Part shown: one piece after another, positions 45,106-54,000 of the stretch
Layout of the letters: each line of letters opens with the position of its first letter
How positions within the stretch are numbered: position 1 is the first letter of the stretch
Source: Azospirillum brasilense
GTDB taxonomy: Bacteria > Pseudomonadota > Alphaproteobacteria > Azospirillales > Azospirillaceae
DNA: 64,000 bases
Direction: 5' to 3'
Assembly: GCF_007827795.1 (NCBI RefSeq)
Contig: NZ_VITI01000003.1
Location: 342,090-406,089, forward strand
Position numbers and translations under genes: made by a program
The notes under the pieces: generated by a model
Seen by the model: the letters and a program-made list of their open reading frames with translations, nothing else
Database searches by the model: none
What the model was told of the DNA's origin: nothing

Positions 45106-45237
45106 GGCTTTTCTCCGGGTTCGGGCGGCGCACCCGAATCCGAGGCGCGGCGTCTCTGTCCACACAACGGATCAACCCGGCCGGGGTTTCCATAAAAAGG
45201 CCGCGCTCATGCTTCCGGCAACCGCCGCCGCGGCCGG

Positions 45238-45477
45238 TCACTGCAAACGCTCGTCCCTCCGCCGCTCCGACCGCAGACGCCGCCGCAGGACCAGCGCGTA
45301 CCAGGCCAGCAGGACCGTGGTGAACAGCGACAAGGTGAAGGACACGCCGTCCGGCCGCAGGCCATAGCCCGTGGCGCCGCCGAACAGCGTCACCGAGCTG
45401 TCCCAGAGATAGGCGAGCAGCAGGATCAGCGTGTTGGTCCCCGACAGGCCGGTGGCGAGATAAAGCACAAGATGCAT
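45238..45477 (-). CDS. Small two-helix membrane protein (79 aa), hypothetical
   Basis: Starts MHLVLYLATGLSGTNTLILLLAYLW, contains a second hydrophobic segment (VSFTLSLFTTVLLAWYALVL) and ends in a highly basic cytoplasmic tail RRRLRSERRRDERLQ. A GGGGGGC stretch precedes the ATG. It is upstream of the BCCT gene (132 bp) on the same strand and could be co-transcribed. No family recognised. Confidence 0.55.
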   Translation of the reverse strand: MHLVLYLATGLSGTNTLILLLAYLWDSSVTLFGGATGYGLRPDGVSFTLSLFTTVLLAWYALVLRRRLRSERRRDERLQ

Positions 45478-45583
45478 CCGTTGCCCCCCGAAGGCCCTGC
45501 CCGGCCATGCGCTTTTTCGTTGCGCGGTGTTGTTCTTGTCCCAAGCCCCATCATCCTAGGCGCCCGGAGCGATCCTGTCAGCC

Positions 45584-47215
45584 ATGGCCCACACCGAAAG
45601 CCCACCGACCTGGACCCAACGGCTCCTGCGCTACGGCACGGGGGCGTTGATCCTGGCCTTGCTGGCCGGGGCGCTGGTCATCCTGAACCGCTGGCTGGAG
45701 CAGTACAGCGTCGCCGACATCCGGCAGGCGCTGGACCGCATCACGGGTGTGCAGCTTCTCGCCGCCTCGGCGGCGGCGGCGGTCAGCTACTGGCTGCTGA
45801 CGCTCTACGACCTGCTGGCCCTGCGCCATCTGCGGCGGCCCCTGCCCTACCGCTGGGTGGCCTTCACCGCCTTCACCAGCTACGCCTTCAGCCACAGCCT
45901 GGGCTTCGCCAGCATCATCGGGGCGACCGTGCGCTACCGCCTCTACGCGCCGCATGGGCTGGGCGGGGTGGAGGTGGCGCAGGTGACGCTGTTCGTCGTC
46001 ACCACCTTCATGCTCGGGCTGGCGACGGTGATGCCGGTGGTCATGCTGATCGACCCCACGGCCCTGAAGGCGCTGCATGTCCCGCCGGGCAGCGCCACGC
46101 TGCTGGGGCTGGCGGCGCTGGCGATCCTGGTGGCCTATGCGGTGGGCGGCTTCTGGCTGCGCCGGCCGCTGCGGATGTTCGGGCATGCCATCGCCTTTCC
46201 CCGCCCGTCCATCGCGCTTCGGCAACTCCTGCTGGGGCTGTGCGACCTGTCTTTGGCCGCTCTGGTCCTCTATCTCTGCCTGCCGCCGAGCGACGCGGTG
46301 AGCTACGCCGACGTTCTGGTCGCCTTCGGGCTGGCGCTGGTCGCCGGCATCATCAGCCATGTGCCGGGGGGGCTGGGCGTGTTCGACGCCATCGTCCTGG
46401 TCAGCCTGACCCCAGCCATGCCCGGCAACGACGTGATGGCGGGTCTGCTGGTCTTCCGGCTGATCTATTATCTGGCGCCGCTGGTGATCGCCGGGCTGAT
46501 GTTCGGCGGGGTCGAGGCCTTCCAGGCCCGGCGCCGCATCGGCGGCCTGTCACGGGGCATCTCCGCCGCCATCAGCCCGGCGGTTCCGCTGGTGCTCGCC
46601 GCCTGCATCTTCATCACCGGGGCCTTCCTGCTGTTCTCGCGCGCCACGCCGGAGGAGACGCTGCCCGCCCCCTTCGACGCCACGGCGCTGCCGCTGGTGG
46701 AGATGTCGCACTTCACCGGCAGCGTCGCCGGGGTGCTGCTGATCCTGCTGGCCCACGCGGTGCAGCGGCGGTTGCACGCCGCCTGGGTGCTGTCGCTGGT
46801 GCTGCTGGCGACCGGCTGCGTCTCGGCGCTTCTCAAGGGCGGCGACTGGCCGGAGGCCATCGTGCCGGGGCTGATCTTCCTGGCCCTGCTGCCGGCCCGC
46901 AAGGAGTTCCACCGCCGCGGCAACATCCTGCGCAATCCCTTGACGCCGAGTTGGTTCATCGCCACCGGCGTGGCGCTGGCCAGCGCCTTCTGGCTGGGCC
47001 TGTTCTCCTACAAGCACATCGCCTTCAGCGACGAGCTGTGGTGGCATTTCACGCTGCACGGGGACGCCTCCCGCTTCCTGCGGGCGTCGGTGGCGGTCGG
47101 GGTGATCGCGCTCGGCGCCGCCCTGGCCCATCTGGTGTCGGCGGCCAGCCGCGACCCGGAGGAGCGGGAGGAGAAAAGCGCAGCCCCCCTCAGCGCCGCC
47201 AGAAGGACGGACTGA
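45584..47215 (+). CDS. MprF-like membrane flippase domain protein (UPF0104), no synthetase domain
   Basis: A 543-aa polytopic membrane protein with about fourteen helices. FTSYAFSHSLGFASIIGATVRYRLYAPHGL and GIISHVPGGLGVFDAIVLVSL match the lysyl-phosphatidylglycerol synthase transmembrane (UPF0104) region of MprF. The C-terminal GNAT-like aminoacyl-transferase domain is absent, and the chain ends in a charged tail (DPEEREEKSAA). A lipid translocase role without tRNA-dependent synthesis is possible. Its last 26 bp overlap the convergent trkH gene. Confidence 0.85.
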   Translation: MAHTESPPTWTQRLLRYGTGALILALLAGALVILNRWLEQYSVADIRQALDRITGVQLLAASAAAAVSYWLLTLYDLLALRHLRRPLPYRWVAFTAFTSYAFSHSLGFASIIGATVRYRLYAPHGLGGVEVAQVTLFVVTTFMLGLATVMPVVMLIDPTALKALHVPPGSATLLGLAALAILVAYAVGGFWLRRPLRMFGHAIAFPRPSIALRQLLLGLCDLSLAALVLYLCLPPSDAVSYADVLVAFGLALVAGIISHVPGGLGVFDAIVLVSLTPAMPGNDVMAGLLVFRLIYYLAPLVIAGLMFGGVEAFQARRRIGGLSRGISAAISPAVPLVLAACIFITGAFLLFSRATPEETLPAPFDATALPLVEMSHFTGSVAGVLLILLAHAVQRRLHAAWVLSLVLLATGCVSALLKGGDWPEAIVPGLIFLALLPARKEFHRRGNILRNPLTPSWFIATGVALASAFWLGLFSYKHIAFSDELWWHFTLHGDASRFLRASVAVGVIALGAALAHLVSAASRDPEEREEKSAAPLSAARRTD

Positions 47216-48644
47216 GCACGACCAGGACGGTGAAGAACTCCAGCCGCCCGAGCAGCATGCCGGCGGCCAGCGCCCATTTGGCCCCGTCGGGCAGCGTGGC
47301 GAAATTCCCGGTGGGGCCGATGGTCGGGCCGAGGCCGGGGCCGACGTTGCTGACCGCCGTCGCCGCCCCCGACAGGGCCGACACCAGATCCACCCCCAGG
47401 AACCCCAACACAAAGGCGACGATGACCACCGACGTTAGATAGACGAAGCCGAAACTCATCACGGAGATCATGATGTCGGCGTTGACCGGCTTGTCGTTGT
47501 AGTTGAGTGGGATCACCAGATTCGGGCTGTAGAGGCGACGCTGGAGCGCGCGCAGCACGATGAAGAGAATCTCGAACCGGAAGATCTTCATCCCCCCCGA
47601 GGTCGACCCGGTGCAGCCGCCGACGAAGGTCAGGATGAAGAAGACCACCGACGCCATCGGTCCCCACCGCTCGTAGTCGATGGAGGCATAGCCGGTGGTG
47701 GTGACAACCGAGACGACGTTGAAGGTGGTCACGCGGATGGCGTCGTCCCACGGCACGCCCCGCGTGAGGGTCAGCCAGACCGAAAGGCCGAAAGACGCCG
47801 CGGCCAGGAAGCCCAGATACCAGCGAATCTGCGTGTCCGCCCAGAAGCTGGCCGCCCGCCCTTGGGCAAGGCTGATGAAGCGGACGAAGGGCATGCCGCC
47901 CAACACCATGAAGACTACCAGGACCCACTCGATGGCCGGGCTGTTCCAGCCGGCGACGGACGCGTCGCGGGTGGAAAAGCCGCCGGTGGACACGGCGGTC
48001 ATCGCGTGGTTGACGGCGTCGAACCAGGACATCCCCGCATAGGAGAGCATCACCGTGCAGACCGCGGTCAGGCACAGGTAAATCCAGCCCACCGCTATGG
48101 CGAGGTCGCTGGCCCGCGGCGTCACCTTGTCCGACCGATCGGAGGATTCCGAGCGGAACAACTGCATGCCGCCCACCCGCAGGAAGGGAAGGATGGCGAT
48201 GGCCATGCCGATGATGCCGATGCCGCCCAGCCACTGCAGCAGCGACCGCCACAACAGGAGCCCCGGCGGCAACCGGTCCAGGCCGGAAATCACCGTGGAG
48301 CCGGTGGTGGTCAAGGCCGACATCGCCTCGAAATAGGCGTCGGCGGCCGACAGGTCGATCTGCGACACCATGAAGGGCACGGCGGCGAAGGCGCACACCA
48401 CGACCCAGGACAGGGCGGTCAGCAGGAAGGCCTGCCGGACGTTCAATGCGATCCGGTCCATGCGGTTGGCCAGCATGAACTGGACGCCGAAGAACAACGT
48501 CAGGGCGAAGGCGATGGCGAAGACCATCCAGTCCGGGTTGCCGGCCGCCAGATCGGCGGTCATCGGAAGCAGCATCGCAACGGCCAGGACGCTGAGAAGC
48601 GCGCCGATGATGAAGAAGACGGGGCGGGTGTCAAAACCAGTCAT
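47190..48644 (-). CDS. trkH: TrkH-family potassium transporter subunit
   Basis: A 484-aa K+ channel-like subunit with four membrane-pore-membrane repeats. Selectivity-filter segments are TTTGSTV, VSTGGFS, VTTTGYA and VSNVGPG. LQWLGGIGIIGMAIAILP and GGCTGSTSGGMKIFRF, the gate-loop region, are conserved. No trkA (regulatory subunit) is adjacent, so it probably works with a TrkA encoded elsewhere. Confidence 0.95.
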   Translation of the reverse strand: MTGFDTRPVFFIIGALLSVLAVAMLLPMTADLAAGNPDWMVFAIAFALTLFFGVQFMLANRMDRIALNVRQAFLLTALSWVVVCAFAAVPFMVSQIDLSAADAYFEAMSALTTTGSTVISGLDRLPPGLLLWRSLLQWLGGIGIIGMAIAILPFLRVGGMQLFRSESSDRSDKVTPRASDLAIAVGWIYLCLTAVCTVMLSYAGMSWFDAVNHAMTAVSTGGFSTRDASVAGWNSPAIEWVLVVFMVLGGMPFVRFISLAQGRAASFWADTQIRWYLGFLAAASFGLSVWLTLTRGVPWDDAIRVTTFNVVSVVTTTGYASIDYERWGPMASVVFFILTFVGGCTGSTSGGMKIFRFEILFIVLRALQRRLYSPNLVIPLNYNDKPVNADIMISVMSFGFVYLTSVVIVAFVLGFLGVDLVSALSGAATAVSNVGPGLGPTIGPTGNFATLPDGAKWALAAGMLLGRLEFFTVLVVLSPSFWRR

Positions 48645-48976
48645 GCACAGGCCATAGCCGATCGGAATTGCCGCCTAAATTGTCACGATTGCCCCGGCTC
48701 GGCATTCACGAAGCGCGCCGTACGGCGATTTTTCCTTCGGATTAGCCCAAAGAGCCGGTTTGAGCCAAGTATGCGCCGTCAATTCACCCAGTGAGCACGA
48801 CAATACCCCGAAAGATGTCTGGAAACGGGCCGGATGCGCCTGCGCAAAGAGGGGCGTGGGGCTGGACGGCGGGGGACATCCTGTGCACACTCCGCCCGGA
48901 CGTACGGCTCAAATCGTCGAGCCTTCCCGGATGGCCGGGACCCGCAGGGAACTGGAACAGACAATGGACTGGCGGC

Positions 48977-49348
48977 GTGCTTTCGGACGATGCCCTGATC
49001 TTTCTTCAGCATTCGATCAAGACGGTATGGACTCTGGAGATCCTGCTGATTTTACGGCGTGATCCGGGTCGGGCATGGAATTCGGACGAACTCATTCGCG
49101 AATCGCGCAGCAGCACGCTCATCCTCCAGGAGGTCTTGGCGAATCTTCAACAGGCTGGAGTGATCGACACGGACGGAGGCCATCGCATCCGCTACCGCAG
49201 CGCGACCCCGGCGCTGGAACGCCTCGTGGCCGAGATCGCATCCGCGCAGGCGCGACGTCCGGCGGCGATCACGAAGGCGCTGCTCTCCGTGTCGTCGGAC
49301 AAGATCCAGAACTTCGCCGGTGCGTTCCGCGTCGGAAAAAGGACATGA
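48977..49348 (+). CDS. Hypothetical winged-helix-like protein (123 aa)
   Basis: The convincing part is VLSDDALIFLQHSIKTVWTLEILLILRRDPGRAWNSDELIRESRSS...LANLQQAGVIDTDG, which looks like a small winged-helix fold, then a helical tail ending FAGAFRVGKRT. The GTG at 48977 is preferred. The frame is open back to an ATG at 48791 (185 aa), but that stretch looks non-coding (Trp/Gly/Pro-rich, no conserved pattern). No other gene is seen in the 330 bp before it. Confidence 0.6.
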   Translation: MLSDDALIFLQHSIKTVWTLEILLILRRDPGRAWNSDELIRESRSSTLILQEVLANLQQAGVIDTDGGHRIRYRSATPALERLVAEIASAQARRPAAITKALLSVSSDKIQNFAGAFRVGKRT

Positions 49349-49502
49349 CGGTCCGGCCATAATTCGCCCCGAAACATGGTCGGATTTTGCTAAACTGCCG
49401 TTCGAAACGAGCGCGTATGGCCCGTCGCCTCATCGGGGCGAGCGGCTGCGATTGCCTTGATCTGCCGACCGAATGGCTTCGATGTTCTGTGGAGTTTCCA
49501 TT

Positions 49503-50210
49503 ATGCCGTTTCACCGACCGGCCCTGGGGCTGTCCCTTGCCGCCCTCGCCTTGGCCGGAGCCCTGGCGGGCGCGGCCCAGGCCGCAACCACGGACCGCAA
49601 CCCCGCTCCCGCAGCGCAAGCCGCCCCGACCACCGCACCCAATGTTGCGGCCGAGGCGGCACCCGCCGCGAAGGTCACCGGCTTCCGCTCGGCGCGCTTC
49701 GGCATGACCGGTGACGAGGTCGCGAAGGCCATCGCCAAGGACTTCAAGATCGAGGGCAAGGACATCCGCCGCGAAACCAACGCGACGGAAAAGACCACCA
49801 GCCTGATCGTGAAGGTCGACGACCTGCAGACCGGCGCCGGCCCGGCGGTCGTCGCCTACATCCTCGGCCATTCGACGCAGAAGCTGTTCCAGGTGAACAT
49901 CCTGTGGGGCGGCGCCGTGAATCCGAAGGTCGATCCCAACGCCCTGGTCGGCGCGGCCAACGCGCTGCGCAACTACTTCGTGGCGCAGGGCTACCGGCAG
50001 GAGGGGATGCTGCTCAACGCGCCGGTCGGCGACGGATCGCAGGTGGTGGTCTTCCGCGGCACCGACAGCCAGGGGCGCATGAGCCTGCTGACCCTCGCGG
50101 TTCCGGCGAAGCCCTCGGACGACACCCCCGCCCTGCCGCCGTCGCTCCAGCTCTCCTACATCGAGAAGCCGAACGAGCCGGACGTCTTCAAGATCGAGAA
50201 GGGCTTCTGA
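49503..50210 (+). CDS. Hypothetical secreted/periplasmic protein
   Basis: A 235-aa protein with a Sec signal peptide (MPFHRPALGLSLAALALAGALAGAAQA), a Pro/Ala linker and a globular domain beginning VTGFRSARFGMTGDEVAKAIAKDF. The ATG at 49503 is used; GGAG lies nine bases upstream, and an earlier in-frame ATG at 49473 would bury the signal. No catalytic motif or lipobox recognised. A convergent terminator separates it from sapC. Confidence 0.78.
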   Translation: MPFHRPALGLSLAALALAGALAGAAQAATTDRNPAPAAQAAPTTAPNVAAEAAPAAKVTGFRSARFGMTGDEVAKAIAKDFKIEGKDIRRETNATEKTTSLIVKVDDLQTGAGPAVVAYILGHSTQKLFQVNILWGGAVNPKVDPNALVGAANALRNYFVAQGYRQEGMLLNAPVGDGSQVVVFRGTDSQGRMSLLTLAVPAKPSDDTPALPPSLQLSYIEKPNEPDVFKIEKGF

Positions 50211-50237
50211 CCGCCGGCCTTCGCCGGTCCGCAAAGG

Positions 50238-50270
50238 AAAAAGGGCGGCGCCGTCGTGGCGCCGCCCTTT
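50238..50270. terminator. Bidirectional hairpin terminator
   Basis: AAAGGGCGGCGCC-GTCGT-GGCGCCGCCCTTT, a 13-bp perfect stem between the convergent secreted-protein and sapC genes, with A-rich (left) and T-rich (right) flanks suitable for both strands. Confidence 0.85.
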
Positions 50271-50299
50271 CCGTTTCCGGCGGACCAGACCGGACCGCA

Positions 50300-51025
50300 T
50301 CAGCCCCGCAGGGCGAGGCGGTCGACCAGACCCGACCAGCTGCTGACCGAGATCAGGTGGGCGTAGACCAGCCCCAGCCAGCCGCGGTCACGCCATTCCA
50401 CCAGCGTCTCGGCGGGAAGCTGGTTGAAGGCCGCCTCGTCGATCACGTTGAAGCCGGCAAGGCTCAGCCGCTCACCGTTGTTCAGGGTGATGTCGGCGCG
50501 CTTCTCCGACATCAGGCCGGCGGCGACCACCGCCTCGACGAACTGCGTGGTGAAGGCGTTCTGGGCCTGGACTTCCTTGACGAACTCCAGGGCGTTGTTG
50601 GTCAGGGCGGAGGGCTGCCCGTCGACGAAGAAGGGGTTGTCCCGACCCGGAACGACGGAGTCCGCCGCCTCGTCGATGCACAGGGTGAGCTGGGACTTGT
50701 CCTCGCTCTCCAGGAAGATGAACGGGTAGCGGCGGACGTAGGCGGGGATGTAGGCCCCCTCCTCCCACGCGCCGTTCGCGTCGACGAACAGATTCTCACC
50801 GCTGCGAAGCCCGAGCAGCGCCACCGGCTGGACCACCGGGCCGTCCGAGAAGAGGATCGGAAACTGCTTGCAGGCCGCGGGGAACTCCGCCGCCATCAGC
50901 GGCACCGAGTTGGTGGCAGCCGCGAAGGCGAAGTTCGGCTCGCTGCGAAGCGACAGATCGGCGTCGCGGGCGGCCACCAGCGGGCGGGGGCTCTTGTAGA
51001 ACAGGGGCAGGGTCGGGTTGGTCAT
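50300..51025 (-). CDS. SapC-family protein
   Basis: A 241-aa protein of the SapC family, named for a gene linked to the Campylobacter S-layer locus. PLVAARDADLSLRSEPNFAFAAATNSVPLMAAEFPAACKQFPILF and the GLRSGENLFVDANGAWEEGAYIPAYVRRYPFIF block are typical. No signal peptide is visible. It begins 45 bp after the stop of the giant repeat protein on the same strand, so it is probably in the same transcript and may assist with surface or secretion chemistry; the family's molecular function is not established. Confidence 0.9.
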   Translation of the reverse strand: MTNPTLPLFYKSPRPLVAARDADLSLRSEPNFAFAAATNSVPLMAAEFPAACKQFPILFSDGPVVQPVALLGLRSGENLFVDANGAWEEGAYIPAYVRRYPFIFLESEDKSQLTLCIDEAADSVVPGRDNPFFVDGQPSALTNNALEFVKEVQAQNAFTTQFVEAVVAAGLMSEKRADITLNNGERLSLAGFNVIDEAAFNQLPAETLVEWRDRGWLGLVYAHLISVSSWSGLVDRLALRG

Positions 51026-51070
51026 CGTTCACTATCCAAAGGGTAAAAGTCTGCCGGGGGAAGGCGCGCC

Positions 51071-54000
51071 TCAGCGCGCCTCCTCCTTGTCCGTCTGCTG
51101 GTTGCCGGTGGCCGACGGCGCGGGGCCGCTGGTCAGAACCTCCGGCTGCGCGCCGGCGCGGGTGGTGGACGGGGTGGTTCCAGCCCCATTTCCCGAACCG
51201 CCTGTCCCGGAGCCGGTCGAAAGAACCTCCGGCTGAGCTCCGGCACCGGTCAGCGACGGAGTCGTGCCGGCCAGGGACAGAACCTGCGGCGCGGCGTAGG
51301 CGGCCAGAGCGTTCGGCGTGAGCCCGGCACCGGTCACCGTACCGGTGAACAGGCTGGTGACGCCGGGGGTGCTGGGAACCGGGACGACCACCACCACGGT
51401 GGCGGCGACCCGGCTGACCTGCTGCGTCGGACCCCAGGGGGTGTTGTTGATGAAGTACGGGGCGGCCCGCAGCGGGCTGTCGATCGCGCTGGCGGCCAAC
51501 GCGTCCGTCTTGCCGGCCACGGTGCCGAACATCCGGGCGGAACCGGCCTTGGGAACGGTCAGGCTCAGCACGTCGATCTTCTGCAAGGTGGTCCCGGTCT
51601 CCTGTCCGATGAGCAGCGCCCCGCCGTCGGACGCCATGGTCAGCATGGTGGCCTTGCCCTGGAGCCCCGCCATGGTGATGGGGCCGCCCGCCGTGATGGA
51701 CGCCTGACCGTCCGGCAGGGACGCCACGGCGCCCAGCGTGATCGGGCCGTTCTTGGCCGTGATGCTGGCCGGCAGAACAATGCCCGATCCGCCGGATTGG
51801 GTAAAGCCCCCCTCCGTGACAACCGTGGCATCGCGCCCGAAGGTCACCGTGCCGGCCCCATCCGTCGTGACCAAAGCCAGCGAGCCCGCGCTGTTCACCG
51901 CCGCGCCGAAGGTGAAGCCGGCGCCGGTCAGGCGGAGGCCGTCCGTCCCGGTCGCGGTCAGCGCCTTGGCGAAGCGGCTCTCGCCGCCGGTCGTCTGGCT
52001 CAGCGAGCGCACGGTCACCGCGCCGTCGTAGAATACGCCGCCCGAGGTGCGGACCGTGACGTCGCCCATCAGGCCCGATGCGCCGATGTCGCCCGACGCC
52101 CGGATGGCCGCGCCGTTCAGCGACAGCGCGGAGCGGTTGGCGCTGTCGACGGCCCCGCCGAACACGAGGTCGCCGCCGGCGCTGCTCAGCGCGCTGGCGC
52201 CGGCCACCGTCAGGGCGCCGCCGAAGCGCTGCGCCCCGGTGGTGGTGACGGTGGCACCGCTCAGGCGGGTGCCGCCGCTGACGGCGATCTGCCGCAGGGC
52301 GCCGGTCTCGCCGAAGACTCCGGCCAGGATGGCCTCGCCGTCGACCGTCAGCCCCTGCGCCCCGGCGTTGGCGGCGTTGCCGCCGTTCAGCAGGGAGACG
52401 GTGCCGCCGGTCAGGACGGTGTCGGTCCCCAGCGTCACCGCACCGTCGTAGCTCTGCTCCGCCACGGTGGTCACCGCGCCGCCGTTCAGGGCGGCGATGC
52501 CGGTCACCGACAGGCGGCTCAGCGCCTGGGTGCCGCCGACCGTGCCGTTGACGACGGCGTTGCCGGCGATGGTCAGCCCCTGCCCGCCGCGGGTGGCGGC
52601 GTCCAGCCCGCCGGCCAGCACGACCGTGCTGCCGGTCAGGCGGGTGTCGGTCCCCAGCACCGCCCGCTCCCCATAGGTCTGGGTCCCGGTGGTGTCGACG
52701 CTGCCGCCGTTCAGGGCCAGCGTTCCCGCCGCGTCGGTGACGACCGAGGCCGCGCGGACCGACTGGGCGAAGCGCGTCTGGCCGGCGCTGTTCACCGTCA
52801 GGTCGCCCAGCCGCTCCGTCCCGCCGACCGCGCCGGCGAAGACGGCGTCGGCGGTCCCGCTGGTGACGGTCAGGGCCTGCGCGCCGTCCAGCGTCCCGGC
52901 GAAGGTGACGCCGGTGCCGGTCAGGGCCGACGGGCTGCCGGTCAGACGGACCGCGCCGCCGTAGGTCTGCGCCCCGCTGGTGACCGCCGTGGCGCCGTTC
53001 AGCAGCGTCTCGCCGCCGACCGTGAGCGCGGCCAGCGCCTGCCGGGTGCCGAAGGTGCCGGTGATCGCCGCGTTGCCGGCGATGGTCAGGCCCTGACGGC
53101 CCGCCTCCGCCGCGTCGATGCCGCCGGACAGCGACAGCTGGGTGCCGGTGAGGACGGTGTCGGTCCCCAGCGTCACCGCGTCGGCGTAGCTCTGCGCCCC
53201 GGTGGTGTCGACGCTGCCGCCGTTCAGGATGGTGATCCCGGTGGCATCGGTGGCCAGCGAGGCCGCCTTCACCGCGCCGGTGACGGTGGTGGTGCCGCCG
53301 CCGTTGATCGTCAGCGCCCCCAGACGGCTGGTGCCGCCGACCGCGCCGCCGAGCAGGATGTCGCCGCTGCCGCTGGTCAGCGTCAGCGCCCGCCCGCCGT
53401 CGAGGGTCGAGGTGAGGACGATCCCGCCGGTGCCGGTGATCCGGCTGTCGCCGCCCAGCGTCACCGCCTGCGCCGCCGAGAAGACCGTGCCGGCCTGATA
53501 GCCACCGTCGAGCGTCGTGGCGTCGTTGTAGGTCTGGGCGCCGCTGGTCGTCACCGATTTCAGGCTGGTGGTGCCGTCGGCGTCGGTGGTCAGGCTGGCG
53601 AGCGCCGTCGTGCCGCCCACCGCCGCGTTGAACTGCGTGGCGCCGCTGCCGTTGACGGTCAGCGCCTGGGCGCCGTTCACCGTCCCGTTGAAGGTCACCG
53701 CACCGCTGCCGGCGTTGACCGTGGCGGCCCCCGCCAGCGTCACCGGGCCGGCGACGGTGAAGGCGCCGTTGCCGGTGGCGTAGGTGCCCATCAGGCTGGT
53801 TTCCCCGCCGTAGCTCTGGGCACCCGCCGTGGTCACGTTGACGAGGCTGGTGTAGCCCGCGCCGGTGGTCAGGCTGGCGAGCGCCGTCGTGCCGCCCACC
53901 GCCGCGTTGAACACCATCGCCCCGGTCGAGATCGCCGTCAGCGCCTGGGCGCCGTTCACCGTCCCGTTGAAGGTGATCGTGCCGTAGCCCGCATCCACGA

